The translations under genes and the position numbers were made by a program. Under the pieces are notes generated by a model. That model was not told where the DNA came from. It saw only the letters and a list, made by a program, of their open reading frames with translations, and searched no databases. A stretch of 64,000 bases of DNA from Endomychus coccineus (lineage: Eukaryota > Arthropoda > Insecta > Coleoptera > Endomychidae): the NCBI GenBank assembly GCA_958510875.1, contig OY294068.1, positions 33,460,297 to 33,524,296 of the forward strand, written 5' to 3'. Shown one piece after another: positions 36,808-49,441 of this stretch; the first letter of the stretch is position 1, and each line of letters starts with the position of its first letter.

Positions 36808-38320
36808 TCAAATCAGTTCCGACAGTTCATTAAAATACTGATGTGCTAAAAATATTAGTCTGAGAAAATCTGTATGGACATGTCTCTTAAGACGAGTATT
36901 ATAGTCATGAGAATTTCGGCTGGAAAGGAACTTAACACTGCAATTATGTCCATATTTTGACATTAATATACAGGGTGACAATCTGAAAAGAGCAATTGGA
37001 TGTAATTCCAAAACGAGCGGAGGAATGTTGGGAGAGGAGATAGGCATTCGAATTTTTTTTTTGGAAGTTCGGAGGTTATAGACATAGGGAAAGACCTCAC
37101 CGGGGAAAGAGTTGCACAACTTTGCCGGAGTTCGCCTATCTAGAATCTCTCTTGGTGGAGCAACAGACGAGATTTCTGATAAACACAAACCATGGAAATA
37201 TTTATAGAAAAGGGAGGGAACGCCCACCTATCTACAAGTGTGACATCATCAATCAGCTATCTTCTGAATAGAATCCAAGAGCTTCAGAGTATGTTCGAAA
37301 GTCCAAACTTCAAACATGTGAACAGTTCTAGGAAAGACCGAATCTGTGGTTTGTAGATTATGAGAAGCTGTTGGGATATAAAGTAGCTATTGGCGCGGAA
37401 TGAAGGAAGTTTTTGAGAAGCGGCTTACGCAATGGACCTCACATCATTCCATGAGAGGGTGGTGTTGGTGGTGATCCCGAGCATGGACATGGAGACCTCA
37501 TAGGGATAGTTGTACATGACATCATCATATCAGGGATTGTGGGATTCTCCTTCGTGACGAAGACGCAAGCCTGAATTTTGGTTGCATTAAACTCTACTAG
37601 ATTATCAAATCCCCATTTTAAAATCATTGGCAGATCTCATTCTCTTCTCCTATTTCTTTCAGAATATTGGGTACGATTTTTCCTGAAACTACGTGGATTT
37701 TCATCACTTCAGAGATCACGGAAAATAATGCAATGTTTCTATAATTATTAGGAAGGGTAATTTTTCCTTTTTTGGAATTGGTTGGAATCTAGCTGTCTTT
37801 CAGCAGGGAGACAGCTCGATTACCATGAATATCTGTATGGTTTTCAATTTTATGTACAATCATTGGTTCTATTAAGGTCTCTAATATTTCTGCGTAGATT
37901 TATACAGTTAGGTTCCTGTTAAATGATGTGGTAACCCAATATACCCACTCACACACATATTTTTTCCAGGATATCGGGTACGATTTTACCTGAAACTGCG
38001 TGGATTTTCATCACTAGAGATCACAGATAATAGTGCAATGTGTCTATAATTATTAGAAAAAGTCATTTTCCCTTTTTTTGGAATTGGTTGAAATCTAGCT
38101 GTCTTCCAGCAGGGAGACAACTTGATAACCATGAATATCTGTATGATTCTCAATTTTATGTACAATCGTTGGTTCTATTGAGTTCTGTAACATTTCTGCG
38201 TAGGCTTATACAGTTAAGTTTCTATCAAACGATGTTATCACCCAATATACCCACTCCCACTCATATTTTTTTGAGGATATCGGATACGAATTTCCCTGAA
38301 AATGCGTGGATTTTCATCAC
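36808..38320 (-). mobile_element. LINE relic, minus strand, with internal duplication
   Basis: 37227-36808 encodes the C-terminus of an insect non-LTR reverse transcriptase: F-Y-K-Y-F-H-G-L-C-L-S-E-I-S-S-V-A-P-P and later H-D-Y-N-T-R-L-K-R. 37627-37439 carries N-L-V-E-F-N-A-T-K-I-Q, an RT block. Upstream, the N-N-Y-R-N-I-A-L-F-S-V-I-S region is present twice because ~300 bp is duplicated (about 37668-37965 and 37975-38275, with a short third start at 38278). The same family on the plus strand starts at 44225. Many stops; inactive. Confidence 0.75.
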
Positions 38321-38619
38321 TACAATAAAGGCAGTTGTGTTTGTTAACATTACCAATCAAGTAACTCGTGCACTCGTCATTGTAATACCTGCTTATCTCG
38401 AAATTGGGTTGAACAGTTATGTGTTGACTAATAAATCCATAAAATTCAATTCGCCTATCTAGATCACCATCGCCGAGTTCTTGAAGGATTTGCAGTTTAT
38501 AAGAATGGAATTTGTGACGGTTTAGTACAAGACTCCGTTAACAATCCTGTTGTTGCAGCAGCTTGGCTCTTTGACATAATAGGATCAATAACAAAATTGA
38601 GATTTCTATGGGAGTGGTT

Positions 38620-39440
38620 ATGGAAGCTTGAGGGATGATTTCAATTCTTCGAAAAGTACATCACAATACTCCCTCTTGGAATTTCTGAACAAGTTCCTGC
38701 AAATTTGAAACATCACGTTTTGCAGTTATAGATTGCTTACCAAATAGATATGCATGGTATTATTCGACTGAAAATTTACTGAATCATCAACATGACGAAC
38801 CTCATCCTCATTAAGCCAATCAAGTGATTGTGTGAGTGGATGTTTGCTATCCAGATTGTCGGATTGGAAGAAGAGGACATATAGAGTGGCCAGCCTGATC
38901 ACCAGACTTTCACCATTAGATTCCGCAACTAGATCATCAGAACCCGTATCGTAAGATATTTTCATGAAGTCGTTTAAAATCTGAACAACTAAGACTGAGA
39001 AACACAATGGATATCAGGCCATATCAGCGGAAACATTACGGTATCTTCATCAGGAATCTGTATGCCCACCCTACTATTGTTAATAGGATATCGAAAACAA
39101 TTTTGGACATTGTTGAAGTAATGAGATTGTCTGATGTCATTTTATCACGAATAAATCACAACTCAAAATTTAAAAATTGAAATAGGCATAACTTCTTGGA
39201 TTTGGAATAATAAAACGTTGAAACGTAAGTAATCGAATGACCTTGCCAGCAAGTTATCACTCAGATAACTTTTCTAGTCGACATTTTCAGGCATGTGGCT
39301 ATGAGATCTTAGGGGAGGATTCAACTCCTTCGAAAAGTACATCAAAATACGACTCCTTGCAATTGTCGGAACGGGCTTCTGCAGTTTGAAATATCTTTTC
39401 TCGTTCTAGAGTTATAGCTCCTTTTCAAATTGTCATCCTG
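38620..39440. repeat. Two related short dispersed repeats
   Basis: 38620-38740 and 39290-39420 share TTCGAAAAGTACATCA and neighbouring blocks. The second ends in ATCCTGTATATA, a frequent terminal sequence of small insect DNA transposons. No coding sequence. 39441-40538 shows nothing recognised. Confidence 0.5.
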
Positions 39441-40538
39441 TATATATAAGTTTGGGAACGTTAATATACCCAATCCCATAAATGCATTTTTGCAGAATTC
39501 CCTAGATAACATGTCGATATGAATTATTTGACTGCCCGGATACTGGTCTATTGCTCAATTTTCATGTCCATTTTGTCTTCAGATTAGGTTAGCAAATCGG
39601 AAATACCAAAACATGTTTCGAGTGTTCCAATAATAGAGCTTTGAGTCACCTCAGGTAAATAAGTGAAAAAATGTGTGCTTTTCAAATGAACGACACATAT
39701 TTATATGAGAATATATTAAACAGGAAATAGCAGAATGTTATAGAGGCTTCGGTAATTGAGCTTGTTGCTAAAACTACTTTGAACTGAGTGACAGTAATTG
39801 AAGCTTAAGCTTGATGATATATTCGCTGTATTCATCCAGATTTTTCATTCGGAATTATTATCTAGAATCAAAATCCGCACATTACCAATGAAATATCAAA
39901 TACATCATACCAAATTGACCATTGGGAGATTGAATTTACCTAGCAATAATTGGAACTGGAGCTGTAAAGCTATAATATATTTATGTGACTGCCAAATATA
40001 GAGATTGAAACGTATTTCTCTATAATGCGGGATAAAATGCAATGTTTTCATTCCATAGAATACCCAACACGGATTATAGGAGATATTAGTATTGTGATCC
40101 AATATCACATGTAATCTATTTGAATTGATACATTTCAGAAGCTATGACATACTCATACACATAGGTACTCCTTGACATTTATGTAGGAAGGAAAGTTTTG
40201 CTTGAATAAAACATCAGTGCCATCCTTTGATTCAAACAGGTCTGGGTCACATTATTTATTCAAGACGATGTAGGTATTTGAGTGATTTCTTTCACGAAAT
40301 AGAATTTATCATATATTATTTATGTTCAAGCCAAAGATTACTCTACTGAGCTGATGTAGATAGATGTACGATTCATAAGAAAAACCAAGACACCATTATT
40401 AAGTTTTTGATGAGTTGGTTCTCTTTGACTGATAAAATCAGGAGGAAGGTTGGCTTACGAAAGAGTGGTTGTCAGAAGAATACAAAAAATACGGGTACTG
40501 CTGACAGAAGTTTTAACTGACATTATGAAGTAACCAAT

Positions 40539-40796
40539 TTATTTTTGGAATTTCATCCAAATTCGTACGATTTTACCAGTATCATCTCTTTCTACATGAC
40601 ACAATTTTCCGAAAGTGCTATTGGACAATCCATCCCCAACATCTATGTTATTAGTTATCATGTATAGTCGGTTAGGAGCTAAAATTAACTCGTATGCTAA
40701 TTCACCCGTATCATCGGTTCTCATTTTATGCAATTTCTGGCTGACGAAATTTTGTTGCTCAGCATTATGACAACCGAAGAAGACATCCGATGCCAC
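40539..40796 (-). pseudogene. PIF1-like helicase C-terminal fragment (Helitron-type)
   Basis: About 85 residues with F-F-G-C-H-N-A-E-Q-Q, then N-R-L-Y-M-I-T-N-N-I-D-V-G-D-G-L-S-N-S-T-F-G-K-L. This is the C-terminal domain (Y-x-I-T-x-N-I-D-V-x-D-G-L-x-N-G) of PIF1 helicases spread by Helitrons in insects. No Walker A part, Rep domain or Helitron end is visible, so it is a lone fragment. 40797-43085 shows no gene; 42180-42490 looks like non-coding repeat sequence. Confidence 0.65.
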
Positions 40797-43089
40797 AGAT
40801 ACTATTGTCTACGAAGTTTAGTATGGAGTTGTTGTACTCATTGTAGCATTCGAAATTACAATTTTATTATTTTTAAATGAAAATTAATATAATTAGTTTT
40901 TCTTTAGTTTTCACAACTGTCAGTATTTCAATCAACAATTACATATATTTTTATATTTAATAATAAAAAACGTATAATGGGCGGTACAATTCCTGTAAAG
41001 AGTATGAATGTAACCCGATAGTCATTATAATAAATACACATTATTTTATTTCCAAAACATATTATTTATTGATATATTCATCGATGTAAATGAAAGGAAT
41101 GTTAAACAGCATTGGTTTGAATTGAAGATGTCTACGGATGGTGGTTAAAGAAAACATCTTCAATTCGGACCAATGAACAAATAATCTAAAAAGAAACGCA
41201 AAATGTAAACATATAAACATTTCCGTCAAATGTCAGTATGATCGTAAATTACACCACAAATAATTATCTGAAATAAAATTTTGTACTTTGGTATTAGTAG
41301 TATTAAAAAAAACATCAAAACGATACTCACTATTATATTTGATGCTGTGAACCAACATTCGAACAATGGAAATAATAAACTAGATATAACACAACATCAT
41401 CAATGTGTAGTATACATGAAAAAGTTCTCACTTATACACATCACTAATGTTATATTCTTATGACAAGAATTATATTCACAATATTTAAAACCTTGCACGT
41501 AGATACGATACTAAGTACACAATGTACAATTAATAAATTCACTAAAAATATAACTTTCGTCTGCACGAGGACCGAGGATTGAGTAAATGAATAACGTCGA
41601 GTATCCGACTCAGATATGCACACGTGTGTAAGCGTATAGAGAGACTGCCTGATGCCTGACCCGAGTAGTTGCGCACGCAGCAGTATACATAATACCTAAT
41701 ATATATAGCTACAGCGTGACTTCACGTGACGGACTCTTGGTTTTACATCCCATCTGAAATAGCTCAACGCGCCTAAGGACGTTTTCACTCCAAAAATTGT
41801 ATCGTTGCCAATTATACAAGGTGGCTACGAGGTGGCCATTTGCCTTTGTAGAAACAATAAGAACTTAATTTTTCACACCATACTATTCTGTTAACGTGTT
41901 TATGAGTGTATACTTTCAATATTACTTAGCAAAAATCACATCTAGGAGATATTTGTTTTCAATTGGTCCTTGGGTTTTTCAACAATAAAAACACATATAC
42001 AGGTCTTGAGTTCGAGGAGGCTAGGAAACAAATCTTAGAAATCAAGTGCATTTGTAGTATTATGACATACTGCTGCACTGCTATTGAAATATCAATTCGT
42101 GAATAAATGTCTTATCAGCTCTTCACCGTCTTCCTATATCTCAGTACAGTTATCCTCTATTAGTTGAGGAAATAAAGTTCTAAAAAAGGCCAAACATTCC
42201 AAAACCGGCGCAGTTGGATGGATTGAGATGTGGTCTTTTGCATTTCATCCAGAAAGTAATTTAGAAATTTTGTACCGGGTTGGTTTTTTGCGAAAAAAAT
42301 GTATTGCATTTCTATAGCTGAAAAATGGATTTTTCTGAGTGCACTTTTTGAGGTGAATCGAAAAAAAAAGTCGATTGGTTTCTCGGTGGGTTTTCGGGGT
42401 CGCTGATTACGAATATGATGTCCAAGAAATTTCTTGAGGTCACCTTGGACCTTCCTCGGGATATCCGGGGGTTCTGACGCCCTAGATATGGATGAATTTC
42501 ATTAAAATATATTTTTTAATGCTTGTCAACTGTTCGAGAGATAATATAAAGGTCACTGGTACGTTTCGACACAAAGCTGCAATACTTACAGAAGTTGTAT
42601 TCAATTTAAGCCCTTAGTTCCATTCAATTTCATTATTTTCACGCACAAAACCTGTCTTCTAATGGACCTGTTTGAAATTTCCCTAACAATATGTAATTCC
42701 TTGAACTGTTTGTGACCTATATGTCGGTGTCGTTAATTCATTTGAAGCCGAACTAGAGTGCCACGTATCTAACCAATTTGATACATTTCTCAAAAACTGG
42801 AGTTTTAACTTTAATCAAATGCCCACTATTTGAAAAGAATAACCGGTGCTCTAATCTAAAATGTGATAAGGTAATTAAAAAGTGTCAAATCATACAGTAA
42901 TGCAATTTTGAATGTTATTCAAAGCCGAATAAAATTTGAATACAACGTGCTTCGAATAGTACAGTTGGTCACGTCATAACTAATACGTCATGGGCTAATC
43001 CTCCAGTAGGCTAGTTTCTACAAAGTCGAACAAAAATGGAAGTCAAAAACAAATAACCTATGCTCGTATATTAATAGCTCGAAATCTGA

Positions 43090-43461
43090 AGAGGATAAAT
43101 TAAAGAAATCTGGAGTTTACAGACTGAGACGTGATGACTGTAGTGCTTTGTACATAAGACAAACTGGACACATTTGAGAAGTTACAGGCTCAAAGAAGAG
43201 GACTCTAATCACGCAAATCACCTGTTAGAACATAACCACAATTTCACCCTTAATATCGATATTCTACATATTCAGGAAAAAGGACATGAACTTGATATAC
43301 TAGAATTCATAGAAATATTGAAACACTCAAAAAACAATAATAATGTAATATTAAATGATCAAATCGATACTTATAATTCACCGCTTGTTAACAATTTCGT
43401 GAACACACTCCCACCATTATCCACCCCCATCCCTCAATTTGTACCACGTTCTGATCCCTGA
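43090..43461 (+). pseudogene. Penelope-like GIY-YIG endonuclease relic
   Basis: Residues S-G-V-Y-R-L-R-R-D-D-C-S-A-L-Y-I-R-Q-T-G (about 43110-43170) match the GIY-YIG start of Penelope-like nucleases, with G replaced in the second motif. After a stop, 43174-43461 continues with N-H-A-N-H-L-L-E-H-N-H-N and L-D-I-L-E-F-I-E-I-L-K, the conserved His-Asn and Glu region. No RT part is attached. 43462-44224 shows nothing recognised. Confidence 0.7.
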
Positions 43462-44224
43462 TATTTGAGGACATACTTCTATATTTAGCTTTATTTGATA
43501 ACTCCTTGCTTTGAAAATGCCACAGTGTGGTGGAACAATTTGTCAGCATTGTAAAATTAAATGTTAAAAGTTTTGTGTAAAATTTGAGTTTCATTCTCCA
43601 ATTTCCGATCTTATTCGATAGTCCGGATACACGATTCTAACTTTGCATCCTAATCACATGAACATATAGGTATGCAGTAAATAGTACTGAAATTGGGTTT
43701 ATACTTAGTTGAATATTTCCTCCGAATTGGAGCACATTTGCTATTAACCAGCCAATTTTGGAAATTGAAGTTCGCATGTAGAACTATTTGAACTGTATCA
43801 GTTTAATTCCCAAGCATTTAACTAACGAGTTACTCCAATATTCAACGGTCCTCTAATATTATAACTACATTTCAGATTAATCATATTCGAATAAAAGCTA
43901 ATACGCTTAGATATATTGCTTTACATGGCTAGATAAATATGCAAACATCCGTGAAACTAGATTGATGATGTAAGAACGAATCTGTAGAAGAGAACTTTCA
44001 AATGTAAAAATGAGCAAAAAGAAAGTTACATCTCAAGTTAAATCTTCAGCTTGTATTATCACAGCAGCTCGTGAAGCTTCGTAATTACAACAGAAATAAT
44101 GAAAATGCAAATATTCATCATCGTTTTTTTTCTTGCTATATTCATTCCGTCCACAAAATTATGTAGTATTTTATGCGGAACTTGTTATGTAACATTTAGA
44201 ATAATGTTCAATGTTGTAGTATTA

Positions 44225-45030
44225 GATTTCACGATTCTTCCTAATAATTATAGACCCATTGCACTATTATCTGTGGTGTTTAAAGTGATAGAGAAAGCAA
44301 TGAACATCGAGCTCATGCAATATCGTGAATGACCGGCAATATGGCTTTGGTTAGCATAGTTCAATAGGAGACCTGCTTGCCTACGTAATTTATGTATGAT
44401 AGAAATGTAATGAAATACTTGGAGAATCTCTAGCTGTTTCATTGCATATCTCCAAAGCATTTGACCAAGTCTGGCACCAAATCATTCTTGGGAAGCTTTC
44501 GTCAAATGGTTTGCCGTCTCAACTTTGTCGCTTACTATCGAATTTTCTCTCAGATAGATCACTCCATGTGGTGGTTGACGGAGTATCCTCCAAGACAATG
44601 ACTATCAACTCTGGTGTTCCACAATCATCTGTCTTGGTGCCAACTTTGTTTCAGATCCATTGAAACGACCTGCTGGAAGTTACCACCTTCATACAATGAA
44701 GCCAGAGGAGCGAGATGGCGACATGTTGACGCAATTAATCTGGCAAAGAGTTTGAAATGGGGATCTGATAATACATATCCTTGATATGATGTCTTCCATA
44801 ACCATGCTCGGGATCACCACAACAGCACCCTCTCATGGGACGATAATGTGAGGTCATTTGTGAAAACCGCTCCACAAAAACTTGGTTTTCTATTCCGTGC
44901 CAAGAGCTTCTAAGATCTACAAAGCACAGATTTGACTTGTCCTAGAGTACTGTTCACATGTTTGGAGTTTGATAACCAAAACTGAAGCTCTCGGATTTCA
45001 TCCAGAAGACAGCTATTCCTTTGATTGATG
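44225..45030 (+). mobile_element. LINE relic A, part 1 (interrupted)
   Basis: Reverse-transcriptase blocks in order: L-P-N-N-Y-R-P-I-A-L-L-S-V-V-F-K-V, then F-D-Q-V-W-H-Q-I-I-L-G-K-L (44442-44500), then S-G-V-P-Q-S-S-V-L-V-P-T-L. The last readable block is F-I-Q-K-T-A-I-P-L-I-D-D just before 45030. The reading then resumes with L-M-S-S-L at 47698-47713 and T-S-L-E-D-R-R-K-M at 58708, so two later insertions split it. Several stops; same family as 36808-38320. Confidence 0.75.
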
Positions 45031-46649
45031 ATAATAATAATAATAATCTTTATTTTCCTGTTGACATTACATGGAATGTATAGGAATAGTCACAGTTAAA
45101 GAGCATTACATATGAATAAATGTCTTAATTAAACAAGTAAAAAGCAGAGCGCGTACATTTAAATCTAAAATAATAAGATTCAATATAAAGTTCAACATGA
45201 TATAAAAGTAATACTAGGATTTAGCATGTTCATTATGTATGAAAAACCCTTTTCAGTAGGAAGGATTTCAGACCAATCTTGAAAGAGGAGATAGAATCAC
45301 AGTTTTTAATATGATCTGGGAGGTTATTGAATAATTTGACACCCATATGGCTCGATGAATTTTGTTCTACTTTAAACCTACTGTATGTGGGCCGAAATTG
45401 CTTATTTTGTCTCATGTCATAGTTATGTATTTCTCTGTTTGTAGTCAAGTTTTCTTTTCATTTCCGAAATTAGAATTCCTGTAAGTGTTAAAATTTTATA
45501 TGTTTTGAATAATGATCTGCATGTATAATTCCGTGGTACGCCTGCAACGCACCTGATTATTTTTTTCTGATGAACGAACACATCAGAGACTAGAGCAGAA
45601 ATTCCCCAAATGCAAATTCCATATGCTAATCTGGACGCAACATGTCTGAAATATATAGCTAACAGATGTTTTAAATTTAAAACATGTTTAATATTTCTAA
45701 GCAGGTAATTAATTGAGTTCAATTTAGTCATTAGATCCTGGCAGTGCAATTTCCAGTTTCAATTCGTATCTATGGTTAGCCCTAGAAATTTTATATTATC
45801 CGCGGAGTGTAAGATATTATTATCAATGCTTAAGTTTAATATTGAGTCTTTTTTATTCTGGTGAGAATGTAATTGGATGTAGTGTGTCTTAGATACATTT
45901 AGGTGCAATAAATTTTGGGTAAAAAAATGGAAAGCGCTAGAATAGCTTCCTTCCAATTATTGTGTATTCCTGATTTCTCACCCGTGATTATCACGGATGT
46001 GTCATCAGCATATATAGATGGAGATGCTGTAGGTGGTAGAGGTTTGTCTAGGTCGTTTCTGTAGAGTAACGATAGTTTAGGTCCCATAATTGTGCCCTGT
46101 GGTAATCCTCTATCTGTTTCTAAACAAGTGGAATTCACGGATGTTCTTACATTCCCTGTTACACAGTTTATCGACACATATTGTTGTCTGTTGGCAAGAA
46201 AAGATGATATCCAATTTAGAGAGGTACCTATGTCTCCAATTTAAGCAACATATTTTTATGGTTAACGCAGTCAAACGCACTGAAAATCCCTACCGCATGT
46301 TCACCTTTATCTAGCGAGGTTATGATATTGTCATATAATTGATGTGCTGCTGTCATAGTTGAGTGATTCGTTTGGAATACATGTTGATTTTTGGGGATGA
46401 TGTCAAATTTGTCTAGTCTATTTAGGAAGGCATATTCAAAACCTTTGAAAATACAGAAGATAGCGCCACTGGCCTGCAGTTTTCCATTTTTTTACTATCA
46501 TTATTTTTATGAATTGGTATTATTTTACTTTTTTTAATACCTCTGGAAATTGTCCATTTTCAAAAGATGTGTTCACTAAATGAGTGATAGGTTTGAGAAT
46601 AGTACTCAAACATTTTTTAAGCTATTGCATATAGCTTTTATTGCGGGCT

Positions 46650-47419
46650 TTGAGCGCGGCGACCGAATCAAGAAAAAAAAAGAAAAGACAAATACCGTAA
46701 AGAAAATCTAAAAAAAAAAAACAAATACCGTAACGAAATATCCTGACATCCACCACTCGGCCTACCATGTAGCTCGGCCGAGCTTAAAATTGTCGAAATG
46801 TTAACTTTGAACCTTTTAAAACGTCGTGATAGCCCCAGAGTGGGCCGAAAACTCTTTTGAATTGCAAATTTACGGTACATAGAACGTCTTAACGAGGACT
46901 TTTCGCATGCGGTTTTCGCTCCATGTCGTTAGTTTATGAACGGGGCCAACTGAATAGCATAGTCTCGGGCCCCAAAATGTCGATTAAATAGGAAAATGTA
47001 ATTAAAACAGGTCGAGGTATTCTCAGCTGTCACCTACTAGCATCTGACGTGCGACGTAAGAAAGGGAATTTTCTAGCTACTTAAGTATACCGAAAGCGGG
47101 TAAAAGCTAGCGGCCCATAGCCCAAAATACTTTATTACAACTGGCGCCGGCCGCACGGGGTTCGAAACGGCCCCAAATTTACAAAATAGAGGTGAAATGT
47201 ATAAACTCTAACTTACGCGCAGCGAGCTCCTCGAGGATATGTCAAAATGATTAGGTTCGTAGCTAATTACATAAGTCGTCTGTCGTTCATGCAATTGTGT
47301 TTATATACAATTCGAACCTTCTAATTTCGATAGGCCACGTGAAAATCCCGGGGCCGGAAGCGCTTTCGAGATCTGAACGTTAAAACTTTCGTATAAAATT
47401 GTGTTTACAAGTCAACTGA
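46650..47419 (-). mobile_element. Diverged relative of the 951-bp TA element, inserted in LINE B
   Basis: Its reverse complement follows the interior of 29348-30298: shared blocks around ACATGGAGCG, GGGGCTATCACGAC, GTTCAAAGTT and the GACGTCC/GACGAC region. Divergence is clear and the CCGGGATATC terminal repeats are not seen, so it is an older or different subfamily member. Confidence 0.65.
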
Positions 47420-47429
47420 CACTTGTCAC

Positions 47430-47467
47430 CATAGATAACTCTACTACCGGTAGTAGAGTTATATATG
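47430..47467. mobile_element. 38-bp palindromic micro-insertion with 10-bp direct repeats
   Basis: CACTTGTCAC at 47420-47429 and 47468-47477 flanks a 38-bp insertion that is almost entirely an inverted repeat; 47435-47462 is a perfect 28-bp palindrome. It begins CATAGA, as does the hAT-type MITE at 59848. The 8-10-bp duplication fits hAT. Confidence 0.65.
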
Positions 47468-47488
47468 CACTTGTCACAGAATACTCTT

Positions 47489-47504
47489 CATAGAGATCAA
47501 GATG
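47489..47504. mobile_element. 16-bp MITE remnant with 8-bp direct repeats
   Basis: ATACTCTT at 47481-47488 and 47505-47512 flanks CATAGAGATCAAGATG. The first 14 bases equal the terminus of the 309-bp MITE at 59848 and the last three match its other end, so this looks like a nearly fully deleted MITE copy. Confidence 0.6.
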
Positions 47505-47719
47505 ATACTCTTTTTTACTCATAATTCGTGAAGATTTTGGAGGGGTAGTGGATTTTTTTCTTCCCAACTTTTTCCAGTGGCGTATTGCTATGCAATAGGT
47601 TTACCGCGGCAGTCCCCGAGTGCTACACGTTTCATTTTCTTATTATAATTTGGTACGTCATCCGGTCCTGATGATTTTTTTTTGTGTGACTCATGATGTC
47701 ACACTCATGAGTTCATTGA

Positions 47720-49200
47720 AGTAGATGAACACCACTAGTTCTACGACAAAAACCAAGATGGCGGCCATAGGGGTGTCGGTCCTAGTTCTACGACAAAAAC
47801 CAAGATGGCGGCCATAGGGGTGTCGGTCCTAGTTCTACGACAAAAACCAAGATGGCGGCCATAGGGGTGTCGGTCTGGTGATAAGGATCGGTTGTTTGTA
47901 AAGAGTATACAGGGTGCGTGCAAAAAGTGTGTCACATGAAAGAGTATACAGGGTGTGTGCAAAAAGTGTGTCACAGGGTCACGTGACTAACACATGACAG
48001 CATGGCGACCCTAAGGTACAGCTGTCATGGCGACCATAAGGTACAGCTGTCATGGCGACCATAAGATCCAGCTGTCATGGCGACCATAAGATCCAGCTGT
48101 CATGGCGACCATAAGATCCAACTGTCATGGCGACCATAAGGTACAGCTGTCATGGCGGACCCCTAAGTACAGATTGCGTTGTAGAGGTGTCGCCACCACC
48201 ACATGACAGCTGTCATGACGGACCTATGGTACAGATTGCTTCGTAGAGGTGTCGCCACCACCACATGACAGCTGTCATGACGGACCTATGGTACAGATTG
48301 CTTCGTAGAGGTGTCACCACCACATGACAGCTATCATGGTGGGCCTAAGGTACAGATTGTTTTGTAGAGGTGTCACCACCACGTGACAGCTGTCATGGTG
48401 GACCTAAGGTACAGACTGCTCCGTGGAGGTGTCACCACCACGTGACAGCTGTCATGGCGGGCCTAAGGTACAGACTGCTTCGTGGAGATGTCACCACCAC
48501 GTGACAGCTGTCATGGTGGACCTAAGGTACAGATTGCTTTGTAGAGGTGTCGCCACCATATGACAGCAGTCTCATGACAGACCAAAGGTACAGACTGCTC
48601 CGTGGAGGTGTCACCACCACGTGACAGCTGTCATGGTGGGCTAAAGGTACAGGCTGCTTCGTGTAGGTGTCACCACCACATGACAGCTGTCATGGTGAGC
48701 TAATGGTACAGGCTGCTTCGTGTAGGTGTCACGTGACAGATGTCATGGTGGTCCGAAGGTACAGGCTGCTTCGTATAGGTGTCACCACCACGTGACAGCG
48801 GTCATCGAAGGTACAGATTGCTTTGTAGAGGTGTCGCCACCACGTGACAGCTGTCATGGCGAACCTAAGGTACAGATTGCGTTGTAGAGATGTCGCCACC
48901 ACGTGACAACTGTCATGGTGAACCTAAGGTACAGATTGCTTCGTGGACGTGCGAAGCACCTCTACGAAGCATTCTGTACCTTTGGTTCAAAGGGTATAGA
49001 CTGATACGTGGAGATGGCGCCACCAGTTCGACTCGTCCGACTCATGCGGCTCGCAAACGACTTTGATAAATGAAAGGTCTAGACTCGGAGATCATCGTAT
49101 ACAACGTTTCGTGCGACTTAGCACACTCGTTCTAGTTTGCGGGTGTTAATATCGATGAGGACAGTATAGCTCAAGATGAAGTGTGTGGCGGTCGAGATTC
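47720..49200 (+). repeat. Left terminal inverted repeat of the Polinton
   Basis: Begins AGTAGATGAACACC. It contains three copies of a 47-bp unit (AGATGGCGGCCATAGGGG core, 47734-47874), then ~26-bp CATGGCGACCATAAG units (48000-48160), and then about a dozen ~60-66-bp units with the palindrome ATGACAGCTGTCAT (48160-48950). The inner edge is ...GTCGAGATTC at 49200, where similarity with the right repeat ends. Confidence 0.93.
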
Positions 49201-49202
49201 TC

Positions 49203-49345
49203 AATAATCAGACACATGTTAAGCACGTGCTTCAACATTCAGAGACATGCTCTACTCAGACATGTATTCAGACACATGCTTCAATACTCAGACACGTGTT
49301 TAGCACGTGCTCCATCATTCATACCTATTTAACACGTATTTGATA
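49203..49345. repeat. Left subterminal CACGTG/CAGACAC repeats
   Basis: Irregular copies of CAGACACATG, CACGTGCTTCAACATTCAG and related words, with three CACGTG sites. It is the inverted counterpart of the denser array at 56685-56880. Confidence 0.65.
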
Positions 49346-49414
49346 CCTGATTTTGAGAGAAGCGTAGAAGTACCTAACCGCGTGATCAGACATACACAAT
49401 ATAACATCATCAAC

Positions 49415-49427
49415 TAGTATATAAACA
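49415..49427 (+). promoter_or_regulatory. Candidate TATA promoter before the ATPase gene
   Basis: TAGTATATAAACA, identical to the 13-mer before the penton-like gene at 54299. It is only 15 bases from the ATPase ATG at 49442, so a start ~30 bases downstream would favour the methionines at 49475 or 49478 (inference). Confidence 0.5.
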
Positions 49428-49441
49428 AATGCTATTAACAT

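Larger units (their letters stand above)
45026..47692 (-). mobile_element. LINE relic B, minus strand, inserted in LINE A
   Basis: The 3' tail is the (ATT)n run at 45027-45046. Reading upstream on the minus strand: C-terminus (45448-45233, N-N-L-P-D-H-I-K), thumb region (45749-45423), palm with G-L-P-Q-G-T-I-M-G-P and Y-A-D-D-T (46177-45899), and fingers near 46300-46560 (P-I-H-K-N, F-S-K-V-F-E). An N-terminal piece K-S-S-G-P-D-D-V-P lies at 47655-47680, beyond an inserted DNA element. ATGAT flanks the insertion on both sides, a short target duplication. The YADD box is intact but stops and shifts are present. Confidence 0.8.

Noticed and set aside
44099..44332. Signal-peptide-like N-terminus of a secreted protein.
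   Set aside because: The frame runs straight into LINE reverse-transcriptase residues, so the hydrophobic start is chance upstream sequence.
47741..47974. Repeated-peptide frame in the left terminal repeat (and 58494-58826 on the right).
   Set aside because: It is a translation of the 47-bp tandem units; the right one also runs out into LINE A. No evidence of a real protein.
48000..48960. Regularly spaced repeats that resemble a CRISPR array.
   Set aside because: The DNA is from an animal, units are directly adjacent without unique spacers, and the block is mirrored in the other Polinton terminus.
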